In this document: in pieces, positions 19,648-28,053 of the stretch | Layout of the letters: each line of letters opens with the position of its first letter | How positions within the stretch are numbered: position 1 is the stretch's first letter | Origin: Roseiarcus sp963836695 | GTDB lineage: Bacteria > Pseudomonadota > Alphaproteobacteria > Rhizobiales > Beijerinckiaceae | Assembly (NCBI GenBank): GCA_963836695.1 | Contig: CAWIKX010000002.1 | Location: 261,734-325,733 of the forward strand | Direction: 5' to 3' | DNA: 64,000 nt | Notes under the pieces: model-generated | The model's database searches: none | What the model was told of the DNA's origin: nothing | The model's input: the letters and a program-made list of their open reading frames with translations, nothing else | Program-made: the position numbers and the translations under genes

Positions 19648-19662
19648 GTTCTTTTTTTGTTC
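19648..19662. promoter_or_regulatory. SOS (LexA) box upstream of recA
   Basis: The sequence is GTTC, seven Ts, GTTC, an exact match to the direct-repeat LexA site GTTC-N7-GTTC known from Rhizobium, Rhodobacter and other alphaproteobacteria. It lies 102 bases before the recA ATG, consistent with LexA repression and SOS induction. Confidence 0.9.
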
Positions 19663-20293
19663 TTGCCCGATCAGGTTTAATTTTTGCTGACTGCGGCGTC
19701 GATATTCGAATTACTCCAAAAGGCGCGACTAATCGCGGGCTGATGATCACGGTTTTGTTGGCAAAAGAGAAATTCTGGCAAGCTCCGCGATAAGGAATGC
19801 TCAAAATGGCGCGATCGAGGGACGGCGAAGAGAGCTTCCTTTTACGCCAGGACGGTCCTGACAAAATTGGGGATGGTCCGGGGCGGACGTTGCAAACGCG
19901 CAACCGGGTATTGTCCCCACCCGTTCGCGGCTACAATTCAATTTGCGACTGTTGGTTCTCGCAGGTTCTATCGTCGGCTTGCGCCCCGTCCAAATGCGGC
20001 TCGATGCGACGGTTGGGCCTTCTAGGAATTGTCGCCTCGGAGTTCATCGCGGCGGACAGGTGGGCTCGGCTGAAGGAGCGCCCAATCCGGCATCCCGATC
20101 AACGAGCGTGCGGACCCGAGCCGAGCGCCTCAAAGCCTGTCTAATTCCCGATGAGTGTCCGCCAAAAAAGGCAGAATTCAACCGACCTTGACAGGGCGTC
20201 ACAGTTTACGCCAATTCGACTCGAAGGACTTCGGCGGCCCATGCCAGGACTGCGCACCCGCCGGGCGGCCTTTTGGAAGTGTCCGGCTGAGGG
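19663..20293. other. Intergenic region, no recognised gene
   Basis: About 630 bases divide recA from the plus-strand membrane protein gene. Frames such as 19797-20144 have no credible ribosome binding site, motif or hydrophobic pattern. The left end is AT-rich and should contain the upstream recA promoter region. Confidence 0.4.
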
Positions 20294-20755
20294 ATGAACA
20301 AGAACGCCGCCGATCCCGCTCAACCTTATCGGGGCCTGATCGCGGGCTATACCGACGCGATCCGCCAAAGCGATTTCAAGGCCAATATCGCGATCCTCTT
20401 CGTCGCCTTCATGATGGGTCCGGTCCTCGGCAACTACCCGAGGTTTCCTCACTATTTGCCGATCCCTTTCGTCATGCTGCCGTTCCTCGTCGTCTACATA
20501 TGTCTGCTGGCGGTGCTTATTCCTCGCTATCCCAAGCGCGGCGCCAAGCACTTCATTGTTGCGCGCGACGCCACGGTCGCTGATTTCGCCAATGTGGTGG
20601 AGGCGGACGACGAACTCGAGCAGCTGAAGCTGCGTTGCTCGGTTCTTTCGGAGTTGCTGTGGTGGAAAACCTTTTACATTCGCATCAGTTTTTTTGTCGC
20701 TATGGCGAGCATCATCGCGAGCATCTTCTTGCTCATTTATGTTTGGTATTTTTAG
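20294..20755 (+). CDS. Three-TM membrane protein, possibly related to PycTM-type effectors
   Basis: The 153-residue protein has hydrophobic helices at about residues 31-45, 57-77 and 131-152, with a charged cytoplasmic region of about 50 residues between the second and third. The SDFKANIAILFVAF start of helix 1 and the helix-helix-cytoplasm-helix plan recall the Pycsar TM effector family (ADxKA motif), but I see no nucleotide cyclase nearby and the match is only by eye. The stop codon directly abuts a fragment of an acuI-like gene, which suggests that a rearrangement placed the two together. Confidence 0.7.
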   Translation: MNKNAADPAQPYRGLIAGYTDAIRQSDFKANIAILFVAFMMGPVLGNYPRFPHYLPIPFVMLPFLVVYICLLAVLIPRYPKRGAKHFIVARDATVADFANVVEADDELEQLKLRCSVLSELLWWKTFYIRISFFVAMASIIASIFLLIYVWYF

Positions 20756-21021
20756 GCGTCGCCTGCGGCCTCGCCAGCGGCATGGACCTGGCCGGAAGCG
20801 TCGCGCCGTTCATCCTGCGCGGCGTCTCGCTCTTGGGCGTCGACAGCGTCCACTGCCCGACCGAGCGGCGGCTCGAAGCCTGGGGGCGCCTGGCGCTCGA
20901 CCTCGACCGCCTGAAGCTCGCCTCGATGACCGAGACCATCCCCTTGGCTGAGGTCTTCGACGCCGGCGCCAGGATCCTCAAGGGCGAGACCCGGGGGCGG
21001 CTGGTAGTGATGGTCCCGTAA
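20756..21021 (+). pseudogene. 3' fragment of an acuI/yhdH-type acrylyl-CoA reductase (quinone oxidoreductase) gene
   Basis: The frame ending at the TAA at 21021 encodes about 88 residues matching the C-terminus of AcuI/YhdH proteins: ACGLASGMDLAGSVAPFILR, then a GVDSVHCPTERRLEAW stretch and GETRGRLVVMVP at the end. The catalytic and NADPH-binding parts are missing; upstream sequence belongs to the unrelated membrane protein. The intact family is about 325-330 residues and reduces acryloyl-CoA. This is a truncated gene remnant, still in frame and without internal stops, so the truncation is probably recent. Confidence 0.8.
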
Positions 21022-21094
21022 GCGAGAGCCCGGAGGGCTTTCGGATACAACCTCAGACACGAATTCGATTCCAATAAATGCGAGCAAACGCGCT

Positions 21095-21153
21095 TAAACG
21101 CTAGGTAAATGCGCCTAAACGCTAGTAAAAGAGCTAGCGTTTACTAGCGTTTA
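21095..21153. repeat. Array of four TAAACGCTAG decamers (two direct, two inverted)
   Basis: TAAACGCTAG occurs at 21095-21104 and 21116-21125, exactly 21 bases apart. Its complement CTAGCGTTTA occurs at 21134-21143 and 21144-21153. The same decamer recurs at 52914-52982, also in an intergenic region. The array lies just after the acuI fragment. It may be a binding site for an unidentified regulator or part of a mobile repeat. Confidence 0.75.
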
Positions 21154-21476
21154 TTTTTCAGAATCTAGCCTTTTCAATGGGTTACGGCCGATTCAGATGG
21201 AAGAATTCGCCCCGAACTCCGGACGCCCGCTCTGGTTGTAAGGGCTCCCACACGGCCTCTGCCTGTCGAATTGTCGAAGGTCACCGAGCTTGCGACGGTC
21301 GGGTCTGTCATGGTCGCGATGATAGCCGTCGGTTCTTCTTTGCGCAAGAAAATGTCAATAATTCTGGAATTCTGTTGGCGACTCAGTCTCGCGTGGGGTT
21401 CATAGGTCTGGAAAGTCTCGCGGGCTTCCATTCTTGTCGATTCGCAACCGTGCGGCCCGCAGCGCGTTAGAACTGA
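21154..21476. other. Region without recognised gene
   Basis: A 97-codon plus frame (21177-21470) and a long minus frame opposite the Nudix gene have no supporting motif or ribosome binding site. Nothing else is seen apart from the decamer array at the left. Confidence 0.35.
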
Positions 21477-21554
21477 ATCCTCGGAGAGCCGATCATCCCC
21501 CGTAAGCCAAAGAGACGACGCGCGAAGCCGGCAGTCCGCATCCAGTACGGCGCA

Positions 21555-21977
21555 TTGCCCTATCGGTTCACGCCAATGGCGGCGCTTGAAATCCTCATCC
21601 TGACGACGCGACAAACGCGGCGTTGGATTCTCCCCAAGGGTTGGCCGATCAAGCGGCTGACGCCCTCGAAGTCGGCCGCGCGTGAGGCGTTCGAGGAGGC
21701 GGGCGTCAGAGGAAAGATCGGCGCACGGGCGATCGGTGTTTTCAGATACAAAAAGACGGCCGGAGAGAACGGCGCCGAGCCAGACTACGAGGTCAAGATT
21801 TTCCCCCTGCTCGTGCGAAGGCAAAGCGCGACCTGGCCGGAATTCGGGCAGCGCGTGGTTCAGTGGGTCGATCCGGAGAAAGCGATCTCGCTCATCCGGG
21901 AGCCGGAGCTGAAGACGATGATCGAGAAGTTCGCTAAGCGCGCGGCAGCCGCGGCGGCCAGCAAGGTCATTTACTGA
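21555..21977 (+). CDS. NUDIX hydrolase, start uncertain
   Basis: The product carries the Nudix box as KGWPIKRLTPSKSAAREAFE followed by EAGVRG (G-x5-E-x7-RExxEExG pattern), preceded by RFTPMAALEILILTTRQTRR. The family cleaves nucleoside diphosphates linked to another group. The only standard start in frame is the TTG at 21555, but the frame stays open to 21477 and its translation (RKPKRRRAKPAVRIQYGAL) reads like the natural basic N-terminus of this family. A GGAG at 21483 stands five bases before an ATC codon, so an unusual start or a lost ATG is possible. Confidence 0.85.
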   Translation: MPYRFTPMAALEILILTTRQTRRWILPKGWPIKRLTPSKSAAREAFEEAGVRGKIGARAIGVFRYKKTAGENGAEPDYEVKIFPLLVRRQSATWPEFGQRVVQWVDPEKAISLIREPELKTMIEKFAKRAAAAAASKVIY

Positions 21978-22019
21978 CGGGGTGCGCGGCGCCATCGGTC
22001 GAGCGAGAGCGGCGCAGGC

Positions 22020-22412
22020 TTAAGTGCTTCTTCCGATGTCGGCGATTCGGCAGCGAACCGGCGCGCTCTCCTCGAAGTAGCAGACCGCGCAGATGCGGTG
22101 ATAGCCATCAGCAATAACGAGAGGAAGCCCGCTCGCCAGATCGCCGCGCACGAGGAGAACGGGCGCGAGCGGCTTACCTTTCTGAATGCGTTTGAGATCC
22201 TCGCTCACGTGCGCCTCGTCGCTAGGCAGGATCGGGAGCTGAGCCGCGCGCAAGATATCCTTCGCCGCGTGTTCAATGGGCTTGGATCCGCGCAGGCTTT
22301 TGACAAGCGCGTGAGCTTTCCGATCGGAAGACAGAAGTGAAAGATATTTGAATGCGGCGTCGAAATCCGCATCTTCTTCTTTCTCGCTCCACTTCAGTTT
22401 TGACTTGCTCAC
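22020..22412 (-). CDS. ParB/sulfiredoxin-fold protein, function unknown
   Basis: The 130-residue protein ends with a ParB-like core: LPILPSDEAHVSEDLKRI, then VIADGYHRICAVCYF, which matches the DGxHR motif of ParB N-terminal/sulfiredoxin-fold proteins. It has no helix-turn-helix, so it is not a chromosome-partitioning ParB. The N-terminus is charged and soluble. The neighbouring Nudix gene is convergent and gives no functional clue. Confidence 0.72.
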   Translation of the reverse strand: MSKSKLKWSEKEEDADFDAAFKYLSLLSSDRKAHALVKSLRGSKPIEHAAKDILRAAQLPILPSDEAHVSEDLKRIQKGKPLAPVLLVRGDLASGLPLVIADGYHRICAVCYFEESAPVRCRIADIGRST

Positions 22413-22655
22413 CGGTCGCCCGCTCCCGTTTCCGCGCCTTCCCCAAAGGATGCAGTCTAGCTCTTCCAGTCATACGGCGACACTTGCTTTTCGTGCGGCA
22501 CGCGCTCGGCGCCGAAATGAAGTCCGGCGCGCGACCCGACGAACCTGTCCGAAAGCATCTCTCGCGATTGTGAACGCGCGGGCTCCAGCAGGCGCCCTTA
22601 CCTTTGCGGCGGGTGTGCGAAGCCGAGCCCGCGAATCGTCAGACGGAGACAAGCC

Positions 22656-23171
22656 GTGGCTCAAGTAACCATCCTTTCCGGGCCGATCGGAGCGGGCAAA
22701 ACAGCGGTCTCGAAAGAGCTGATCGCCCTCTCGACAGGTCCGCTCGCCTATATCGAGGGCGACCAATTCTGGCCATTCCTGGTCAGGCGAGCGGAGGGCG
22801 ACCGGCGCGAAGACTTCCGCGCCATCATGCGCGCCATGACCTCGGCCGCCGGATCGTTCACCCGCACCGGCTACGATGTGTTGCTCGACTTCTCCATTCC
22901 CCCGCCTTTCCTGCCCAGCGCGCAGAAGATCCTGCGGGATGCTCCGCTCGACTATGTCGTGTTGCGCCCGCCGCTCGAAATCTGCGAGGCGCGCGCCCGC
23001 GAGCGCGCGAAGGAAAAGATCGCCAACTACGATCGCGGTTTCTACGCGCTCTTCGCTGCCGACCCACGGCATGTCGTGGGGCCCGAGAGGCACGAGAGTC
23101 CGAAAGCCATCGCAGAGATCATCTTCGAGGGTTTGAAAGCGGGCCGCTTCCGCGTCGCGGCATCAACCTGA
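22656..23171 (+). CDS. P-loop kinase-like NTPase
   Basis: The 171-residue protein has a Walker A motif at residues 9-16 (GPIGAGKT) at the N-terminus, the layout of shikimate/gluconate/chloramphenicol-type small kinases, and a possible phosphate-lid Arg cluster (RARERAKEK) around residue 115. It starts with a GTG preceded by GGAG seven bases upstream. It would phosphorylate a small molecule, but no substrate motif is evident. It converges on the monooxygenase gene. Confidence 0.78.
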   Translation: MAQVTILSGPIGAGKTAVSKELIALSTGPLAYIEGDQFWPFLVRRAEGDRREDFRAIMRAMTSAAGSFTRTGYDVLLDFSIPPPFLPSAQKILRDAPLDYVVLRPPLEICEARARERAKEKIANYDRGFYALFAADPRHVVGPERHESPKAIAEIIFEGLKAGRFRVAAST

Positions 23172-23178
23172 TCGTCTT

Positions 23179-24696
23179 TCACGGATTGATCTGAACCTTG
23201 GCGAGATAGTGCTCGACCGCATCCACGGACGGGGCGGGCAAGGCGAGAGCCACATAGGTGTCGGGACGGATGAGATAGAACGCGTTTTCCCTCAAGCCCG
23301 CGTGACGCATCTCCTCCGTCCATGCATAGGTTTCAAGCGGGATGCGGCGCCCTTCGGCCCATCGCTTCACATAGTCATCGGCCTTTCCATAGACATGGAT
23401 CTGCCAGCCGATGCGCTTGAGCGCCTTATAATTGTCGCTGTCGCCCATCTTCACCCAGGGAAGTCGGTCTCCGCCGTGAACGGGGCCGGCGTGGCCTTCA
23501 TCCAGGCCCTTGCCGCGATAGTTCAAGGTGATCTGGGAGATGGTGCGGAAGATATAGTCGCGCGCCGCCTCGAACCTGACCATCTGGGGCAGGACAATCG
23601 GCGCGACGCGAGTGCGGATAATCTCAGCGAGATGCCCTTCCGCGGCGGCGACATTGAAGAAGCGGTCGGTCGTTTGCACCAGGCGCAAAGCGAATGCGCG
23701 CCGCTCGGCTTCGTACGTGTCGAGCAACGCGTCCTTCGCGCGGCCGGCCAGGACGGCCTCAAGCTTCCAGGCCAGGTTGATGGCGTCGCCGATACCGGTG
23801 TTCATCCCCTGCCCGCCCACGGGCGTATGGATATGCGCCGCATCGCCCAAGACGAAGGCTCGACCCTTGCGGAATCGGTCGGTCACCCGATGATGCACGC
23901 GATAGACCGAGAACCAGTTCAACTTGTCGACCTTGAGCTTGAGATTGCGGCCTGCTCGATCGCTGATGTCGTCGAAGGTGAGCTGGTCGACGTCCTTGCC
24001 CGGCGCGGGCTTGATCGACCCGATCAGACGGACGCGGCCCTCGTGCGCCAGCGGGAAGATGGCGAGAAAGTCGGTGTCGTCGAGATCGACATTGAGATCC
24101 CCGTTGAAGGCCAAGCCTTCGCCAACGACGTCAGCGACGTAGAAGATCTGCGGATAAGTCCCGCCCGGAAAGCCCGTTCCCATGATTTCGCGGACTTTCG
24201 ACTTCGCGCCGTCGCAGCCGGCTATGAAAGCGGCGGTCACCAGACTTTCTCCGCCGTCGGGCCTACGCAGCCGGGCGCTGATATGGCCGCCTTCCTCGGC
24301 ATATCCGAGAAATTCGGTCGACCGCTCCACCTGCACGCCGAAATCGTGCAGGCGTTGGGTCAATAGCCGTTCATGCTCGTCCTGCGGGAAGATGTGCAGG
24401 AAGCCATAGGGCGTGAGATCCGAGGCGATCTCTTCGAACGGTACCCGCGCCGCCTCCCGGCCGCCGAGCCATAAGCGGGCGCCTGGCACCGTGTAGCCGC
24501 CGGACACAGGCTCGGCAAGATCGAGTTGCTCGTAGAGTTCGAGCGTTCGGGCATGGACCGCCAACGCGCGTGACGTTGTTCCGGGTTCAGCCGTCTCGTC
24601 AATGATTCGAACCGGGACGCCCTGTTTCGTCAGCCAAAGGGCGAGAACCAGTCCGGTCGGGCCTGCGCCGACGATCAATACGCTCGGATCCGCCAT
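23179..24696 (-). CDS. FAD-dependent aromatic-ring monooxygenase (PheA/TfdB/UbiH class)
   Basis: The 505-residue protein has the FAD Rossmann motif VLIVGAGPTGLVLALWL at residues 5-21, the DG motif in AGCDGAKSKVRE near residue 160 and the GD motif FVLGDAAHIHTPVGGQGMN near residue 285, together diagnostic of group A flavoprotein hydroxylases. It would use NAD(P)H and O2 to hydroxylate a phenolic or similar substrate. The start at 24696 has GGAG nine bases upstream; the frame continues to 24801 without support. The gene stands alone, so the substrate is open. Confidence 0.9.
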   Translation of the reverse strand: MADPSVLIVGAGPTGLVLALWLTKQGVPVRIIDETAEPGTTSRALAVHARTLELYEQLDLAEPVSGGYTVPGARLWLGGREAARVPFEEIASDLTPYGFLHIFPQDEHERLLTQRLHDFGVQVERSTEFLGYAEEGGHISARLRRPDGGESLVTAAFIAGCDGAKSKVREIMGTGFPGGTYPQIFYVADVVGEGLAFNGDLNVDLDDTDFLAIFPLAHEGRVRLIGSIKPAPGKDVDQLTFDDISDRAGRNLKLKVDKLNWFSVYRVHHRVTDRFRKGRAFVLGDAAHIHTPVGGQGMNTGIGDAINLAWKLEAVLAGRAKDALLDTYEAERRAFALRLVQTTDRFFNVAAAEGHLAEIIRTRVAPIVLPQMVRFEAARDYIFRTISQITLNYRGKGLDEGHAGPVHGGDRLPWVKMGDSDNYKALKRIGWQIHVYGKADDYVKRWAEGRRIPLETYAWTEEMRHAGLRENAFYLIRPDTYVALALPAPSVDAVEHYLAKVQINP

Positions 24697-24879
24697 GGGT
24701 TGGCACTCCGAAAGAGACGAAACAGGGGCGCTGTCCCGAGTGACCGGCCGTTCCCCTACAACGCTTGGCTGGCCGAAAAAGGGCCAACGGCGGCAAAACA
24801 ATTGTGTGTGACGGCCTCTCGCGAGCGCTGAGATCTGCTGCCCTCAACGAGCGGTCCGGCTTGGCCACGGCTCACGGCG

Positions 24880-25881
24880 TTAGCCCGCGCCGATCCGCAT
24901 CTCCAGCGCCTCGTACAGCGCGTTGCGGGCGGCGAAAGTCTGTTCGAGCGCGGCGACGCTGACCCGCTCGGCGCCCTTGGCCAGGAGCCAGCCGGCAAGC
25001 TCCGCCACTTTGTCGCGCGCGCAATGCAGCGCGACGAAGCCGTGGGGATCGACGTCCTCTCCGGTCGCCGAGATCGCGCCGAAGCGCTCGGCTGCCGTCT
25101 CGACGATCCCATGCGCCGGACTTGGCAGCCGCGCCCGGATTTCGCGCGATTTCCGCGCTTCCTCGCTCGCCGCGATCCGGGCGAGAATGGCGCGCGCGGC
25201 CTGCCTCGCATTCGCGCCCCACGGCGCGGTGAGCGAGGCGATCAGCGTCGCCTGCGAGCGCAGAATCGTTCCATCTTCGAGGGGCTTCAGCGCATTGGCG
25301 GCGAGCGTCGCGCCGGTCGTGGTGATGTCGACGATGAGCTCCGCCGCGCCGGATGCGGGAGCCCCTTCGGTTGCGCCGAGACTTTCGACAATGCGGTAGT
25401 CGGCGACGCCATGCTCAGCAAAGAAGCGGCGGGTGAGATTGACGTACTTCGTCGCGACGCGCATGCGCTCGCCCCGCTTGGCGCGATAGGCCGACGCGAC
25501 ATCGTCGAGATCGGCCATGGTGCGCACATCGATCCACGCTTTTGGCGCCGCGACGACGACATTGGCGTGGCCGAAGCCGAGCGGGCTCAAAAGCTCGAAG
25601 CGCGACTCGACGTCGGGCGCCTTCTCGCGCAGCAGGTCCTCGCCGGCGACGCCGAAATGCGCGGCTCCAGCGGCGAGCTGGCCGACGATCTCGGCCGACG
25701 AAATATAGGCGACTTCGACGCCCGGCAGCCCGGCGATCGCGCCGCGATAGTCGCGCGCGCCGCGGCCCTGCACGAGTTCGAGCCCGGCGCGAGCAAAGAA
25801 GGCCGCAGCGGCCTCCTGCAGTCGGCCCTTGGAGGGGATCGCGAGGACGAATGGCCCCTCGGCGCCATTCCCGGCAGCCAT
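24880..25881 (-). CDS. hisG: ATP phosphoribosyltransferase catalytic subunit
   Basis: The 333-residue protein begins FVLAIPSKGRLQEAAAAF and contains GVAGEDLL, KYVNLTRRFF and the PRPP-binding loop ADLIVDITTTG-type sequence (AELIVDITTTGATLAANAL). It catalyses the first step of histidine synthesis. It is longer than the classic short HisG, as in Bradyrhizobium relatives, yet is paired with hisZ. Its ATG overlaps the hisZ stop as ATGA, so translation is coupled. Confidence 0.95.
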   Translation of the reverse strand: MAAGNGAEGPFVLAIPSKGRLQEAAAAFFARAGLELVQGRGARDYRGAIAGLPGVEVAYISSAEIVGQLAAGAAHFGVAGEDLLREKAPDVESRFELLSPLGFGHANVVVAAPKAWIDVRTMADLDDVASAYRAKRGERMRVATKYVNLTRRFFAEHGVADYRIVESLGATEGAPASGAAELIVDITTTGATLAANALKPLEDGTILRSQATLIASLTAPWGANARQAARAILARIAASEEARKSREIRARLPSPAHGIVETAAERFGAISATGEDVDPHGFVALHCARDKVAELAGWLLAKGAERVSVAALEQTFAARNALYEALEMRIGAG

Positions 25882-27053
25882 CAGCGCTCTCCCCCGTTCA
25901 CGAGCCGGTCGAGATTGATCGCGGCGCCGACAGCGGGAATGTCCTCGTTGGCGCCGAGACGGCGCGCGAGCCCATCGTAACGTCCGCCGGCGAGCACGGT
26001 TTTGGCGCCTGAGACATGAGGATCGTGGGCTTCGAACACGAACCCGGTGTAATAGTCGAAATCGCGCACGAAGGCGGCGCTGAACCGAGTCGCCTCGATC
26101 GCGACGCCGCGCGCGGCGATGAAGCCGTTGCGGCGCTCGAACGCTTCCAGCGCCGCGTTCAAATTCAGGCCGGCGGAATGGGCCAGGCGACGAAGCTCGA
26201 CCGCCGCCTGGTCGGGGTCTCCCGATACGCCTAAGAATGCGTCCAGCGCCGCGCGCTTCTCCGCTTCGATCGGCGGCCCAGACCTGAGTGACGCCTGCTC
26301 CAGAAAGCGGTCCGCGATTTCGCCTGCCGTGCGCCCGCCGACCGCATCGATGCCGGCGATCGCCAGCAGATCCTCAACCAAGGCCTTGGCGCCGGCGTGA
26401 TCGGCGCTCTCCAGGGCCGCCAGCACGCCCGGCTGGGCGAGCGCGCTCTGGCTCGGGCGCATGAAAATGGCGTCGAGGCTGAGCCCTCGGGCGACGCCGC
26501 GGCGCAGACGCCTCCGCCAGGCCTCGGGAATTTTGAGCGAATCGAGCATGGCGTCGAACAGGCCCGCGTCGCCGAGCCGCGCCGCGAGCGCTCCACCCCC
26601 GGCCGCCGTCGCCGCTTCCATGGCGAGTGAGAACACTTCGGCGTCAGCCGCCTCGGCGTCCAGGCGCCCGAAGCTCTCGAGCCCGGTCTGGGTCTGCTCG
26701 CCGCCTTGGGCCCCGCGAGCGCGAAAGACCGGACCGAGATAGGAATATTCAGCAATTTTGCCGGCCTTGTCCGAACCGAGATAGGCGCGACAGACGGGAA
26801 TCGTATATTCGGGCCTGAGGCAAAGCTCTTCGCCCGCGGCGTCCGCGGTGAGGAATAGGCGCCGGCGGACCTCTTCGCCCGACATGTCGAGAAAAATCGC
26901 CGCCGGATGCAGGACCGGCGGCTCGGTGCGCTCGAAACCGGCCGCAAGCAGACAATCGAGCGCGCGTTCCCCCGCGCTCCGTCGCGCCTGAGCGGCCGGG
27001 TCGCCGCTTCGCGGCGCTTGGCCGGCGGAATCGACGAAAATCGTTTCGGTCAC
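25881..27053 (-). CDS. hisZ: ATP phosphoribosyltransferase regulatory subunit
   Basis: The 390-residue protein resembles histidyl-tRNA synthetase catalytic cores but serves as the regulatory subunit of HisG. Visible class II synthetase features are LRPEYTIPVCRAYL (motif 2 region), YLGPVFRARG, FVRDFDYYTGFVFEAH and AGGRYDGLARRLG. A GTG at 27053 with GAGG upstream is the likely start, since the translation from there (VTETIFVDSAG) fits; the open frame continues for 1.1 kb upstream but is antisense to the MscS gene. Together with hisG it forms a two-gene operon apart from the other his genes. Confidence 0.92.
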   Translation of the reverse strand: MTETIFVDSAGQAPRSGDPAAQARRSAGERALDCLLAAGFERTEPPVLHPAAIFLDMSGEEVRRRLFLTADAAGEELCLRPEYTIPVCRAYLGSDKAGKIAEYSYLGPVFRARGAQGGEQTQTGLESFGRLDAEAADAEVFSLAMEAATAAGGGALAARLGDAGLFDAMLDSLKIPEAWRRRLRRGVARGLSLDAIFMRPSQSALAQPGVLAALESADHAGAKALVEDLLAIAGIDAVGGRTAGEIADRFLEQASLRSGPPIEAEKRAALDAFLGVSGDPDQAAVELRRLAHSAGLNLNAALEAFERRNGFIAARGVAIEATRFSAAFVRDFDYYTGFVFEAHDPHVSGAKTVLAGGRYDGLARRLGANEDIPAVGAAINLDRLVNGGER

Positions 27054-27224
27054 CAGATGGCCCTCATGGGTCTTGGTCCCCTTTAACAAAGCTGCACGGG
27101 ACGCGCAGCCCCTAACCTTGCCCAAGGTGAACGCTTCCGTCAGCGCCCGGGTTGCCGCCGCAGCCCGGCCATGGTCGGATGACAAAGGAGGCGCCGTCGA
27201 ATCATGCCTGGAGCCGTCTAGCCT

Positions 27225-28026
27225 GTGACGAAGCCTGCGTCCGCATTGCGCCTCCTGCGCTGGATTGTTCTCGCCTTGGCCCTGTTCGCGCTCGGCCGCG
27301 CCAGCGCGCAGGAGACCCATCGGCTCGACCTCGACCAGACGCGGGCGACGCTGACCGCCACTGAAACAGCGCTTCGGGACAAGAGCCTCGACGATTCGGG
27401 GCTGCAGACCCTGCGAACGCAGAGCGACGCGCTCGCCCTCGCCTTGCAGGGCGCGATCGCCGAGCTGACCCCTCGCCTTGCGGATTCGGCGAAGCGCCTT
27501 GAGGAGCTCACGCCTAAATCGGGCCAGCCTGCGCCGACGACGGACGTCGCCGCCAAGGACCTCGAGAAGGAGAAGCAGAGGCACGACAGGCTTGACGCCA
27601 ACCTGCGCGCCGCGCGGGCCATGCTCTTGGAAGCCAATGACATCAGCACGCGCATCAGCGCTGCACGGCGTCAATTGTTCGCGCAACGGACATTCGCCCG
27701 ATCGTCCAGCATTCTCAATCCGCAACTGTGGATCGCTGTCCGGCGCGAGCTCCCGGTAGACGCCGAGGTGGTCCGTAATCTCACCGACAACTGGCTCGGC
27801 GCCGTCAACGAACGGCCGCTGCTCGCCAAGATCGGCATGGCCGCGATCCTGATCGCCCTCGCGCTGGCCGCTGCCCCACTTGGCTGGATCGCGCGCCGAT
27901 TTATCTACCGGGATCTGGGCGAGAAGACGCCAAGTCGATTGCGCCGCGCGCTCGCCGCCGCCTGGGCTTTTGTGATCTTCGCCGTTCTGCCGCTCGCTGG
28001 CCTCGGCGTGCTGGCGGGGGCGCTCG
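27225..28026 (+). CDS. MscS-family mechanosensitive channel with DUF3772-type N-terminus, 5' part up to a frameshift
   Basis: This segment encodes a signal peptide (LRWIVLALALFALGRASAQ), a periplasmic coiled-coil-like region rich in Leu, Arg, Asp and Ala, then the first TM helices (IGMAAILIALALAAAPLG and AFVIFAVLPLAGLGVLAGAL). The start is a GTG. At about 28020 the frame breaks: the natural continuation NSFDLTDPSM is one base out of frame, as if one extra base lies in or just after GGGGGCGCTCG. With the 3' part it would form a protein of about 795 residues, usual for DUF3772-MscS channels. The minus-strand hisZ promoter lies just upstream. Confidence 0.8.
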
Positions 28027-28053
28027 AACTCGTTCGATCTCACCGATCCGAGC

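Noticed and set aside
21177..21470. 97-codon plus frame after the decamer array
   Set aside because: No ribosome binding site or family; composition not protein-like.
23209..24366. 385-codon plus-strand frame
   Set aside because: Antisense shadow of the flavin monooxygenase.
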